Source: Entomomonas asaccharolytica
Lineage (GTDB): Bacteria > Pseudomonadota > Gammaproteobacteria > Pseudomonadales > Pseudomonadaceae
NCBI RefSeq assembly: GCF_016653615.1
Contig: NZ_CP067393.1
Span: 2,681,673-2,745,672, forward strand
Length of the DNA stretch: 64,000 nucleotides
Direction of reading: 5' to 3'
Positions 54,577 through 63,271 of the stretch are shown here, one piece after another (the stretch's first letter is position 1; every line of letters begins with the position of its first letter). The notes under the pieces are model-generated. The model made no database searches, was not told the DNA's origin, and was given only the letters and a program-made list of their open reading frames with translations. Position numbers and translations under genes: made by a program.

Positions 54577-55443
54577 ATGGATATTGCTAATCTAACAGCT
54601 TTTATTGCAGTAGCTGAAACCTCCAGTTTCTCACTAGCTGCTGATCGGCTATTTCTTACGCAGCCTGCAATTAGCAAACGTATCTCTACCCTTGAGCAAT
54701 CACTTAACACCAAGTTATTTGATCGTATTGGCCGCAACATACAATTAACGGAAGCAGGTAAGGCATTATTACCCCATGCTTATCATATTCTTACAGAAAT
54801 TAATGACGCGAGCCGTAAACTATCTAACTTAGAAACAGAAGTAAAAGGGCAACTTAATATAGCTACCAGTCATCATATAGGGCTACACAGACTGCCCCCT
54901 ATATTACGTAGCTTTACTAAACGTTACCCAAAAGTCAATTTAAATATTCACTTTCTAGACTCTGAAAAAGCCTATGATGCTGTATTACATGGCCATGTAG
55001 AGTTGGCTATTATTACTTTAGCTGCCGCAACTTATGCTCCATTGACTGCAATACCTATATGGAATGACTCTTTAGACTTTGTATGTTCCCAAGATAATCC
55101 CTTAAGTCAGTTCAAGCAGATCGATTTAGCAACCTTAGCTAAACATCCTGCTATTTTTCCAGGTCTTGGTACTTTCACCCATGACATTATAAAAAATTGT
55201 TTTTTACAAGCTAAACTAACACCCAATATAACCATGAGCACAAACTATATGGAAACTATTAAAATGTTAGTTTCCATAGGGATAGCATGGAGTGTACTAC
55301 CAAGCACAATGCTTGATCCCAGTTTAATTAAGCTTAATGTTAAAGATGTAACACTATCCAGACAGCTGGGTTACCTTTATCATAGAGAACGAACGCTTTC
55401 AAAAGCCACTATTAAACTAATAGAACTCCTTAAAATATGCTAG
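54577..55443 (+). CDS. LysR-family transcriptional regulator
   Basis: A 288-residue regulator with N-terminal winged helix-turn-helix (about residues 1-60, FSLAADRLFLTQPAISKRISTLE) and a periplasmic-binding-type effector domain (about 88-285). The blocks TSHHIGLHRLPPILRSF and MSTNYMETIKMLVSIGIAWSVLP resemble a LysR protein found beside leuC in Pseudomonas as I recall, but no leu genes are here. The start at 54577 gives the standard N-terminus; an earlier start at 54553 would overlap pilR. Target genes unknown. Confidence 0.88.
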   Translation: MDIANLTAFIAVAETSSFSLAADRLFLTQPAISKRISTLEQSLNTKLFDRIGRNIQLTEAGKALLPHAYHILTEINDASRKLSNLETEVKGQLNIATSHHIGLHRLPPILRSFTKRYPKVNLNIHFLDSEKAYDAVLHGHVELAIITLAAATYAPLTAIPIWNDSLDFVCSQDNPLSQFKQIDLATLAKHPAIFPGLGTFTHDIIKNCFLQAKLTPNITMSTNYMETIKMLVSIGIAWSVLPSTMLDPSLIKLNVKDVTLSRQLGYLYHRERTLSKATIKLIELLKIC

Positions 55444-55592
55444 AATAATAAACAACCATTGCTCTACTTTCTAACTCTATTTTTAACTCGGTTGCTATTT
55501 TATTCGTTATAATAGAGATATTATTGTATATTAAATGTATATAAAAGAAGTTACCGTTTTTTTTGCTTTTACCATACAAAGGACTTTCAGGA

Positions 55593-57104
55593 ATGTTACT
55601 TGACGTTAAATCATATGGCATTGCATTTGGCACTAGGGTCATTTTAGCTGATGTAAGCTTTTCTATTCAATCTGATAAAGGCGTCATTGTGGTTATGGGC
55701 CCAGGTGGAACAGGAAAGTCCACACTTATGCGCTCTCTTGCAGGGATTAATAAGCGCTCTAGCAATGCCCACGAATGGGGACAAATCTTATATAAAGACC
55801 AACCTATTGATCAGCAAAATATCCCTCAGTTTGTTCAACAAAATGCTAAAGCGATGGGATTACCAGTTATTGAGAGTTTTGCAGAAAAAGTTCGCCAATC
55901 TTCTGAGCAATCACTAAGCCCTGCAGAAATGCGTGCGCATATCATCAGTGAATTAGAGCGTTTAGAAATCCCATCGATGATCCAGTATTTAGACCAGCCT
56001 ATGATTCAACTTCCTGTTGAACACGCAAGAGCGGTCAATATGCTCAGAGAAGCCTTTTCAAAAGAGCCTATCTTACTATTAGATGAGCCTACTACTGGCA
56101 TGAATGAAACTGGCGCCAGTATGCTTCTCAAATTAACCAAAAAATTGGGTGAAGAGCGTGTTTGCATGATTATTCTACATAATCAAATGCAAGCAAAAGA
56201 AGTAGGTGATCAAATTTTATTGCTCGCGGGTGGTCGCGTTCAGGCCTACGAAAGCAAAGATGATTTCTTTAACAACAAAGCAAAAAATGATGTGGTTGCA
56301 CAATTCTTACGCTCAGGCAGTTGTAATATTCCTGCGCCTGATGCAGATGTGAATACGTTAGATGAAAGTATTCCAAAGCCACCTCCTTTACCAGAAGAAG
56401 CGATTAAAATAATTGCAGAACTTAAAGCAGCTGCTCCTAAGCCACAAACCGTCATACCAACTGTCAACAATGATTTAGTGATGCCTCAGGAACAGCCACA
56501 GAAGCCTATTTCATCAGTGATTGAGCAAGCCAAATCAGAACCTCAACTCAGCTCTTCTGAAATGACGCAATCCACCCCTATTGCTTCGGTGACTAGCAAC
56601 TTGGCGGTAAAAAATGCTTCTCGTAGTAAATTCCGAGGCCCTAATGGTTTCCATTGGATCGCTCCAGATCAATTAGCTGGCTGTCCTATGCCCGGCATTG
56701 TAGCACCCTTAGAATATGATCTATCTGCATTAAGAGATGTGGGTGTAACTGTTTTAGTTAACTTAACAGATCGTGAACTACCTGAAGAAATACTTGCGCA
56801 ATATGGTATTCGTAGTGTTCAATTCAAAATTGAAGACCGTCGAGCCCCTCCTATTATGTGGATAAAAATGCTATTAGTACAATTAGATAAACTATTAGCC
56901 AAAGGGGATGTACTTGCCGTTCACTGTTTAGCTGGACTTGGAAGAACAGGTACTGTATTAGGTGCTTGGTTAATTAAACAAGGCTTAACAGCTGAAGAAA
57001 CTTTAAAACGGTTACGTCAAATTGATGCTGGCTATGTACAATCTAAAGAACAAGAAGATCTCCTTTATGCACTAGAAGAGAATATTCTTATTAGAGCAAC
57101 TTAA
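55593..57104 (+). CDS. ABC-type ATPase fused to a dual-specificity phosphatase
   Basis: A 503-residue two-domain cytosolic protein. Residues 1-240 are an ABC-type nucleotide-binding domain with Walker A GPGGTGKST (36-44), Walker B ILLLDEP (160-166) and a His after beta-strand 8 (ILHNQ, His196). The signature LSGGQ is replaced by LPVEHARAVN, so it is not a normal transporter ATPase. Residues 250-345 form a Pro/Gln-rich linker. Residues 350-500 are a dual-specificity-type phosphatase with the P-loop HCLAGLGRTG (Cys445, Arg451) and an upstream Asp415. The start at 55593 has AAAGGA 9 bases before it. It is followed by a Roadblock-like gene. Function unknown; ATP-dependent control of dephosphorylation is inference. 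Confidence 0.88.
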   Translation: MLLDVKSYGIAFGTRVILADVSFSIQSDKGVIVVMGPGGTGKSTLMRSLAGINKRSSNAHEWGQILYKDQPIDQQNIPQFVQQNAKAMGLPVIESFAEKVRQSSEQSLSPAEMRAHIISELERLEIPSMIQYLDQPMIQLPVEHARAVNMLREAFSKEPILLLDEPTTGMNETGASMLLKLTKKLGEERVCMIILHNQMQAKEVGDQILLLAGGRVQAYESKDDFFNNKAKNDVVAQFLRSGSCNIPAPDADVNTLDESIPKPPPLPEEAIKIIAELKAAAPKPQTVIPTVNNDLVMPQEQPQKPISSVIEQAKSEPQLSSSEMTQSTPIASVTSNLAVKNASRSKFRGPNGFHWIAPDQLAGCPMPGIVAPLEYDLSALRDVGVTVLVNLTDRELPEEILAQYGIRSVQFKIEDRRAPPIMWIKMLLVQLDKLLAKGDVLAVHCLAGLGRTGTVLGAWLIKQGLTAEETLKRLRQIDAGYVQSKEQEDLLYALEENILIRAT

Positions 57105-57257
57105 TGAGAGAGTTTTCAAAGTTTTACCATTAACTGGTTGCTTTTACTAGCAGCAAAATGCAAAATAGCAACCCATTATTATAAAACATGTCAAATATCT
57201 ATTATTTTGACAAAAATCAATAAATGCCTCAGAGCATATAAAGTAAAGGAAAATATA

Positions 57258-57668
57258 ATGGCTAATTTAGATCAAGCTATCCAAACCGCGATTGGCGCAA
57301 TCCCTGAATGTCTTGCTGCTGGCTATGTAGACGTATCATCAGGTATGCTTCTTTCTGTAAAAACTATTGACTCTCATCCAAGAGAAGTATTAGACCTTGT
57401 TGCTGCTGCAACATCTGATATTTTCCAAGGTCCGAATGTTTCAATGATTGAACAACTATTCAGAAAAGCACGTGGTTTACCACCAGACGCTAATCACCAC
57501 TATTTCCAAGAAATTATTGTAAACAGTGAAAACTTACTGCATATCTTTATGCGTGGTAAGCGCTACCCTGATTACATTGTTTGTTTCGTTTGCCGTAAGA
57601 GTGCAAACTTAGGTATGGCTTTAACTAAAGCACGTATGCAATTACCTATGTTAGAAGAAAACGTATAA
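57258..57668 (+). CDS. Roadblock/LC7-like small protein
   Basis: A 136-residue cytosolic protein: MANLDQAIQTAIGAIPECLAAGYVDVSSGMLLSVK, then helix DLVAAATSDIFQGPNVSMIEQLF, and strands EIIVNSENLLHIFMRGKRY and YIVCFVCRKSANLGMALTKARMQL. This order (helix, two strands, helix, three strands, helix) and the SSGMLLSV pattern fit the Roadblock/LC7 fold, whose members bind and regulate P-loop proteins. I infer the fold from pattern, not from a search. The ATG at 57258 has AAAGGA upstream. It is 153 bases after the ABC-phosphatase gene and may be its partner. Confidence 0.7.
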   Translation: MANLDQAIQTAIGAIPECLAAGYVDVSSGMLLSVKTIDSHPREVLDLVAAATSDIFQGPNVSMIEQLFRKARGLPPDANHHYFQEIIVNSENLLHIFMRGKRYPDYIVCFVCRKSANLGMALTKARMQLPMLEENV

Positions 57669-57680
57669 TTTTCTTTTTGT

Positions 57681-57710
57681 CTTGAGTATTCCTATCATGG
57701 AATACTCAAG
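57681..57710. other. 12-base perfect hairpin after the Roadblock-like gene
   Basis: CTTGAGTATTCC (57681-57692) pairs fully with GGAATACTCAAG (57699-57710) across TATCAT. No T-run follows on either strand, so it is either an imperfect terminator or an mRNA-stabilising structure. Confidence 0.6.
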
Positions 57711-57764
57711 AACAATTCCCCCATCCCCTCCCTTAGAAAAGCTTAGCTATTTTTTTGTTATCTC

Positions 57765-57793
57765 TTGGGATAACGACAAAAAATGATTATAAT
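57765..57793 (+). promoter_or_regulatory. Sigma-70 promoter of ahcY-metF
   Basis: TTGGGA (57765-57770), a 17-base spacer and TATAAT (57788-57793). Transcription would start about 57800, just before the riboswitch. Confidence 0.8.
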
Positions 57794-57812
57794 ATGCTCC
57801 GTTTTATTGCTT

Positions 57813-57900
57813 ATCGAGGAGCGCTGCAGCAACAAGCAAGTTGTCAGGCTCGATTAGTGGCATACAGGTCCACCCATAAAACTTTCCAAACGGCGCTCAT
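57813..57900 (+). ncRNA. S-adenosylhomocysteine (SAH) riboswitch
   Basis: The leader contains the SAH riboswitch core: CGAGGAGCGCTGC near 57815, CAGGCTCG at 57845-57852, and AACGGCGCTC at 57889-57898. GAGCGC near the start pairs with GCGCTC at the end, and CGAG pairs with CTCG. This element senses S-adenosylhomocysteine and in Pseudomonas raises expression of ahcY and metF downstream. Here it sits between a good promoter and ahcY, about 78 bases before the start codon. Confidence 0.93.
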
Positions 57901-57978
57901 ATAAACTAAAAACTTTTATTTTGATTAAAGATTGCTAAATCAAATAAAAGCTTGTTCTTTTAGAATGGAGATATGAGC

Positions 57979-59370
57979 ATGAATAACTTTTCTGACTATA
58001 AAGTTGCCGATATTTCTTTGGCTGATTGGGGCCGTCGAGAAATCATTATTGCAGAATCTGAAATGCCTGCATTAATGGCCTTACGTCGCAAATACGCTAC
58101 TGAAAAACCTTTACAAGGTGCCAAAATTCTTGGCTGTATTCATATGACCATCCAAACAGCTGTACTCATTGAAACTTTAATAGCATTGGGTGCAGAAGTT
58201 CGTTGGTCATCTTGTAATATTTTCTCTACTCAGGATCAAGCAGCTGCCGCTATTGCTGCTGCGGGCATTCCTGTATTTGCTTGGAAAGGTGAAACAGAAC
58301 AAGAATACGAGTGGTGTATTGAGCAAACTATCCTAAAAGATGGTCAGCCATGGGACGCCAATATGGTATTAGATGACGGTGGCGACTTAACGGCTATCCT
58401 TCACACTAAATACCCTGCAATGCTTGATAAGATACATGGTATTACAGAAGAAACCACTACAGGTGTGCATCGTTTACTTGAAATGTGGAAAAAAGGCACC
58501 TTAAAAGTACCTGCGATCAATGTCAATGACTCTGTAACGAAAAGCAAAAATGACAACAAATATGGTTGTCGTCACAGTTTAAATGATGCCATTAAACGCG
58601 CTACAGACCACTTACTATCAGGTAAACAAGCACTTGTTATTGGCTATGGTGATGTAGGTAAAGGTTCTGCTCAATCATTACGTCAAGAAGGTATGATTGT
58701 ACGTATTTCAGAAGTTGATCCAATCTGTGCTATGCAAGCCTGTATGGATGGTTTTGAAGTCGTTTCACCTTATAAAAATGGGGTAAATGATGGTTCAGAT
58801 ACTAATGTTAATACTGACTTATTACAAAAAATAGACCTTATCGTTACCACCACTGGTAATGTGAATGTATGCGATGCAAACATGTTAAAAGCACTTAAAA
58901 AACGTGCTGTGGTATGTAATATTGGTCACTTTGACAATGAAATTGATACTGCGTTTATGCGTGCTAACTGGGCATGGGAAGAAGTTAAACCTCAAGTTCA
59001 TAAAGTACACAGAACGGGCAAAGATAGCTTTGCAGCAGATAATGACAACTATCTAATCTTACTCTCTGAAGGTCGTTTAGTGAATTTAGGTAATGCAACA
59101 GGTCATCCTAGTCGTATCATGGATGGATCATTTGCTAACCAAGCATTGGCACAAATCCACTTATTCCAACAAAAGTTTGCTGAGCAAACGGCTGATAAAA
59201 AAGCTGAATTATTAAGAGTGGAAGTACTACCAAAGAAACTTGACGAAGAAGTAGCGGCTGAAATGGTTAAAGGCTTTGGTGGAGTAATCACTAAATTAAC
59301 GCCTAAACAAGCTGAATACATTGATGTTCCTATTGACGGACCATTTAAACCAGATACTTACCGTTATTAA
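57979..59370 (+). CDS. ahcY: Adenosylhomocysteinase
   Basis: AhcY (SahH) hydrolyses S-adenosylhomocysteine to adenosine and homocysteine with bound NAD. The 463-residue protein has [67 protein letters not shown], the NAD motif [26 protein letters not shown] and the C-terminal KPDTYRY with NAD-binding Lys and Tyr. The ATG at 57979 is preferred (GGAG 8 bases before it) over one at 57973. The riboswitch upstream controls it; metF follows. Confidence 0.97.
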   Translation: MNNFSDYKVADISLADWGRREIIIAESEMPALMALRRKYATEKPLQGAKILGCIHMTIQTAVLIETLIALGAEVRWSSCNIFSTQDQAAAAIAAAGIPVFAWKGETEQEYEWCIEQTILKDGQPWDANMVLDDGGDLTAILHTKYPAMLDKIHGITEETTTGVHRLLEMWKKGTLKVPAINVNDSVTKSKNDNKYGCRHSLNDAIKRATDHLLSGKQALVIGYGDVGKGSAQSLRQEGMIVRISEVDPICAMQACMDGFEVVSPYKNGVNDGSDTNVNTDLLQKIDLIVTTTGNVNVCDANMLKALKKRAVVCNIGHFDNEIDTAFMRANWAWEEVKPQVHKVHRTGKDSFAADNDNYLILLSEGRLVNLGNATGHPSRIMDGSFANQALAQIHLFQQKFAEQTADKKAELLRVEVLPKKLDEEVAAEMVKGFGGVITKLTPKQAEYIDVPIDGPFKPDTYRY

Positions 59371-59385
59371 TTAACCTTTTGACCT

Positions 59386-59409
59386 ACCCTCCTTAGTAAT
59401 AAGGAGGGT
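59386..59409 (+). promoter_or_regulatory. Hairpin that hides the metF ribosome-binding site
   Basis: ACCCTCCTTA (59386-59395) pairs perfectly with TAAGGAGGGT (59400-59409) across a GTAA loop. The right arm is the metF Shine-Dalgarno sequence AAGGAGGG. The 10-base stem would block ribosome entry unless opened, so metF translation may depend on ribosomes leaving ahcY or on another factor. Confidence 0.75.
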
Positions 59410-59411
59410 TT

Positions 59412-60266
59412 ATGATGATAACAATGAACAACACAAAACCATTATTTAGTTTTGAGTTTTTTCCTACCAAAACAGAAGTAGGCATGGAAAAACTTTTAAA
59501 CCACGCACAACAGTTAGCCACTACTTGCAACCCAGCATTCTTTTCTTGTACTTATGGCGCAGGTGGCTCCACCAGAGATAGAACCTTTGATACTGTATTG
59601 CAACTAACCAATACAACCCAAGTTGCTACAGCACCGCACTTATCCTGTGTGGGAGACTCTAAAGAGTCATTACGTAGCTTATTAAAGCGCTACCAAGAAC
59701 TAGGTATCAATCGTATTGTTGCTTTACGTGGTGATTTACCATCAGGGATGGGTATGGATGCAGGAGATTTACGCTATGCGTCTGATCTCGTTAGTTTTAT
59801 CCGTGAAGAAACAGCCGACCATTTTCATATTGAAGTAGCTGCTTATCCAGAAATACATCCACAAGCTTTAAACATGGAACAAGATTTAAAACATTTTGTT
59901 AATAAAATTAAAGCAGGGGCGAATAGCGCTATTACCCAATATTTCTTTAATGCTGACTGCTATTTTTACTTTGTAGATCGTGTGCAAAAAATGGGAATTG
60001 ATGTCCCTATTATTCCAGGTATAATGCCAATCACTAACTACAGTAAACTAGCCCGTTTCTCTGACTCCTGTGGCGCAGAACTACCTCGCTGGATTAGAAA
60101 ACAGCTAGAAGCTTATGGTGACGACATAGAAAGTATCCAATCATTTGGTACCGAAACCATCAGTAAGCTTTGTGAACAATTATTAGCTGGTGGTGCCCCA
60201 GGACTGCATTTTTATACATTAAACCAGGCTGAACCAAGTCTTGCAGTATGGAAAAATTTAATTTAA
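59412..60266 (+). CDS. metF: 5,10-methylenetetrahydrofolate reductase
   Basis: MetF reduces 5,10-methylene-THF to 5-methyl-THF, the methyl donor for methionine synthesis. The 284-residue FAD-TIM-barrel protein has FSFEFFPTKTEVGMEKL, FFSCTYGAGGSTRDRTFDTV, APHLSCVGDSKESL, RIVALRGDLPSGMGM, EVAAYPEIHPQA, AITQYFFNADCYFYFVDRV and PGLHFYTLNQAEPS. Starts at 59412, 59415 and 59424 are possible; the very strong AAGGAGGG favours one of the first two. It follows ahcY in one SAH-responsive operon. Confidence 0.96.
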   Translation: MMITMNNTKPLFSFEFFPTKTEVGMEKLLNHAQQLATTCNPAFFSCTYGAGGSTRDRTFDTVLQLTNTTQVATAPHLSCVGDSKESLRSLLKRYQELGINRIVALRGDLPSGMGMDAGDLRYASDLVSFIREETADHFHIEVAAYPEIHPQALNMEQDLKHFVNKIKAGANSAITQYFFNADCYFYFVDRVQKMGIDVPIIPGIMPITNYSKLARFSDSCGAELPRWIRKQLEAYGDDIESIQSFGTETISKLCEQLLAGGAPGLHFYTLNQAEPSLAVWKNLI

Positions 60267-60502
60267 TATTGCGCCACTAGTAATTACTTGCTTTTTGGGT
60301 ATAATAAAGGATAATTACTCTATTTAATCTTTGCCCAAAAAGCATAATAAGACATTCAACTTTAATACTCTCCTCATATTACTAATATCTGTACAGCGCA
60401 GGACAGGTGATTCAGTAATCGATAAGTTGAAGTGTAGCTGCGCAAATAGTTAAAAACATCATGTCGATATTAATTTATTAACTTAATAGTAGGATTTTTT
60501 GC
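60267..60502. other. Intergenic leader of the RhlE-like gene
   Basis: This 236-base gap has a 10-base stem with a long loop (GCTTTTTGGG 60290-60299, CCCAAAAAGC 60334-60343), a TATAAT at 60300-60305 inside the loop edge, and a second distant stem (GCGCAG 60396-60401, CTGCGC 60438-60443). I see no known RNA family. Helicase genes of this type often have long structured leaders. Confidence 0.45.
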
Positions 60503-62449
60503 ATGTCCTTTACATCGCTAGGACTTTCCGAGCTTATATCAGAAACAACTAAAACATTATACGAAACACCCACTACTCTACAACAACAGGCTATTCCCGT
60601 TATTTTACAAAATAACGACTTAATGGTTGCCACTCCAACCGCAGAGACAGGAAAAGTTGGTAGTTTTGTACTCCCCATTATCGAAAAATTATTCCCACAA
60701 GGGAATGTAGCGCATAAAGCGCCTACTTCAAAACAACCAAAAGTACTTATTTTAGTAGCTTCCACAGACGAAGCGATTCAAATCACAGAATACTTTAAAG
60801 CCTATTCCTTTGACTTTTCCATGACGGTAGGCTGTGTTTTAGATAGCACAAATAGCGCGCTACAAACCAAAATACTTAGCCATGGGGTTGATATATTAGT
60901 AGCATCCCCCACTCGCTTAGTAGAACTTATTGAACAACAAGCTGTTGAACTATCAGCAGTAGAAATTTTTGTATTAGATGAAGCAGAGCAGTTAACTAAT
61001 AACGACTCTATTAAAACAACTAAGCAAGTGATTGATCTGCTACCAGCAGAACGTCAAAATTTACTTTACGCTGCAAACTTTACAGATGATGTTATTGTAC
61101 TTGCTCACTTTTTGCTTAAAAACCCTGAGCGTATTGAAATTAATATTACACCCTCTATTGAACATATTAAACAAAGTGTATTTTATATTCCAACACGCCA
61201 AAAAGCAGCCTTACTGACTCATCTAATCAATAAACACCAGTGGCCGCAAATACTACTATTTACCCGTACTAAATACGGTGCTAGTCGCCTCTCCAACTAC
61301 CTTACTAAGAAAGGTATAAACTCAGCGACCATCCATAGCAATAAAACTCAAAATGCACGCAATAAATCCCTGATTGATTTTAAAGAAAATTTAGTACAAG
61401 TTTTAATTGCTACAGATATTACTACTGAAAGTTTAGAAATAAATCAATTACCTTGTATTATTAATTTTGATCTGCCTTATATTGAAGATGACTATATACA
61501 ACGTATCAATACTATTGATAGCGTTGGCGAGGCTATCTCATTTGTTAGTCCAGAAGAAGAAAAGTTATTACTTGTAATTGAAGACTTTATCAAACAAAAA
61601 ATTGCTGATGGTGATATGAGTGATTTTGTGTTTGATGCAGAAACAAACGAAGAAAATAATGATCGTTTTAGACGTATTTTCCGCCACCCTGCGGTAGGTA
61701 GAAAATCACGCAAAAGAAAAACCACGCTAGGTACTGATGAGCCAATTGAAGCTCCTGCTGCGGAAGATCTAGATGACGACTTAGCAGAAAAAAGAGCTAG
61801 TCGCGTTAGCAAAACTAATTTTAGTAAAGCCAAAACTAAAACAACACGTAATCCTTACAATAAACATAGAAGAAATGCGCCTGTAAGCACTGTATCATTA
61901 GATGACATGCCTCCAGATCGTCCAGAAGATGAATTCCGTGATGACGAATACGATAATTTTGGTAACAGTGTAGACTATATAAGCCCTTACCAAGACAAGG
62001 CTAAGAATGCACGTGGCAAGCGTTTTACAAAAGCTACTCCACCAACTACAACACCAGTAGCAAGCGCAACTAAAACCACCACGAGCCGTCCACAACGAGC
62101 TAAAACAACCAAACCGAAAACAGCAACTACTAATAATAGCCAAGCAACTGATCAACGTCGTCCAAGAAATTCTTTATATAGACGCAACAATCGCACTAAC
62201 ACCCCTTTGACCACTCCTTCTTCTACACCTCATAGAAAAAGAGAGATAATGACTGCCTTACCGTCAAGTGAACTAAAAGAGCCACAACAAAGACGTACAC
62301 CAACTACGACTCCAGCCATTATTCATCGTAAACACTCAAGAGTAGACCGTTTACCTACTATTGAACAATTAGACAGTATGCCAAATCGTCATATTCCTAA
62401 GAGTGAAAAGCCTATGTTGCTTTCACGTAAGAATTTAGATGATGAATAG
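60503..62449 (+). CDS. RhlE-like DEAD-box protein with degenerate helicase motifs
   Basis: A 648-residue protein that aligns with P. aeruginosa RhlE along the helicase core (residues 1-370), for example MSFTSLGLSE, NLLYAANFTDDV, LLFTRTKYGASRLSNYLTKKG and IHSNKTQNARNKSLIDFK. Nearly every catalytic motif is changed: motif I AQTGTGKT is TPTAETGKV (44-52), DEAD is DEAE (159-162), SAT is AAN (190-192), motif V ARGLD is TESLE, and motif VI HRIGRTGR is QRINTIDS (333-340). Motif IV and the Q motif remain. The basic, low-complexity tail (about 395-648) is typical of RNA binding. It lies at the usual place after metF. It is probably an inactive helicase kept for RNA or protein binding. Confidence 0.88.
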   Translation: MSFTSLGLSELISETTKTLYETPTTLQQQAIPVILQNNDLMVATPTAETGKVGSFVLPIIEKLFPQGNVAHKAPTSKQPKVLILVASTDEAIQITEYFKAYSFDFSMTVGCVLDSTNSALQTKILSHGVDILVASPTRLVELIEQQAVELSAVEIFVLDEAEQLTNNDSIKTTKQVIDLLPAERQNLLYAANFTDDVIVLAHFLLKNPERIEINITPSIEHIKQSVFYIPTRQKAALLTHLINKHQWPQILLFTRTKYGASRLSNYLTKKGINSATIHSNKTQNARNKSLIDFKENLVQVLIATDITTESLEINQLPCIINFDLPYIEDDYIQRINTIDSVGEAISFVSPEEEKLLLVIEDFIKQKIADGDMSDFVFDAETNEENNDRFRRIFRHPAVGRKSRKRKTTLGTDEPIEAPAAEDLDDDLAEKRASRVSKTNFSKAKTKTTRNPYNKHRRNAPVSTVSLDDMPPDRPEDEFRDDEYDNFGNSVDYISPYQDKAKNARGKRFTKATPPTTTPVASATKTTTSRPQRAKTTKPKTATTNNSQATDQRRPRNSLYRRNNRTNTPLTTPSSTPHRKREIMTALPSSELKEPQQRRTPTTTPAIIHRKHSRVDRLPTIEQLDSMPNRHIPKSEKPMLLSRKNLDDE

Positions 62450-62452
62450 GTA

Positions 62453-63271
62453 ATGCACCTAATTGACACACATAACCACCTTGGTTGCGAAGACTTTAAC
62501 AAGGATCGCGACCAAGTTTTAAAAAGAAGTATCGAATTAGGCGTTATAAAACAAATTATGGTGGGCGTGTTTACCAATGAATGGCAACACACTATTCAAT
62601 TAGCACAGCAACACCCTTCACTCTATGTGGCCTGTGGTATACATCCCATGTATATTCCATCAGCACAACAAATACCTCAAGCGCTTGATCTGCTAAAACA
62701 GCTTTTTGCAACCGCTGAGAACTCTCAAAAACTCTGTGCCCTTGGCGAAATTGGTTTAGATTACTACATTGATAACTACGATCAAGATCAGCAACAACAG
62801 TTATTTAAACGCCAATTAGCTATTGCTACAGAGTATCAGAAACCTGTATTACTCCATGTTAGAAGGGCACATGCTGATACGATTAAAATTTTAAAAAGTC
62901 TAAAATTTAAACTTGGTGGAATTGCTCATGCTTTTAGTGGTAGTTATGAGGAAGCTAAAGAATATATCAAACTTGGTTTTAAAATCGGCTTAGGTGGTGC
63001 AGGCACTTACCCACAAGCGCATCGTATGCACCGCGTATTGCAACAGCTACCACTGGAAGCCATTGTATTAGAAACCGATGCGCCTGACCTTTCCCCTGTT
63101 GGCCAACAAGGGCAACGTAATAGTCCTGAGTTTTTACCTGAAATCTGCCAACAACTGGCCAAAATTAAAGGCATTTCAGCAGAGCTTCTTGCCGAAGCCT
63201 CCACCCAAAATGCCTGTCAATTATTTAATTGGGACTATAAAAAAATTATAGTAACTATTCAACAGCTATAA
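62453..63271 (+). CDS. TatD-family metal-dependent hydrolase (YjjV/YcfH-like)
   Basis: A 272-residue TatD-family protein, distinct from the tatD at 25944. It begins MHLIDTHNHLGCEDFNKDRDQVL with the metal-binding HxH, and has YVACGIHPMYI, ALGEIGLDYYIDNYDQDQQQQLFKRQLAIA, VLLHVRRAHADT, IAHAFSGSYEEA and IVLETDAPDLSP. All metal ligands are present. It starts 3 bases after the RhlE-like gene, so the two are co-transcribed. Its end overlaps the convergent fkpB by 17 bases. Nuclease substrate unknown. Confidence 0.92.
   Translation: MHLIDTHNHLGCEDFNKDRDQVLKRSIELGVIKQIMVGVFTNEWQHTIQLAQQHPSLYVACGIHPMYIPSAQQIPQALDLLKQLFATAENSQKLCALGEIGLDYYIDNYDQDQQQQLFKRQLAIATEYQKPVLLHVRRAHADTIKILKSLKFKLGGIAHAFSGSYEEAKEYIKLGFKIGLGGAGTYPQAHRMHRVLQQLPLEAIVLETDAPDLSPVGQQGQRNSPEFLPEICQQLAKIKGISAELLAEASTQNACQLFNWDYKKIIVTIQQL

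Noticed and set aside
57138-57257. 40-codon N-terminal extension of the Roadblock-like protein
   Set aside because: It has no ribosome-binding site and unlike composition; AAAGGA precedes the ATG at 57258.
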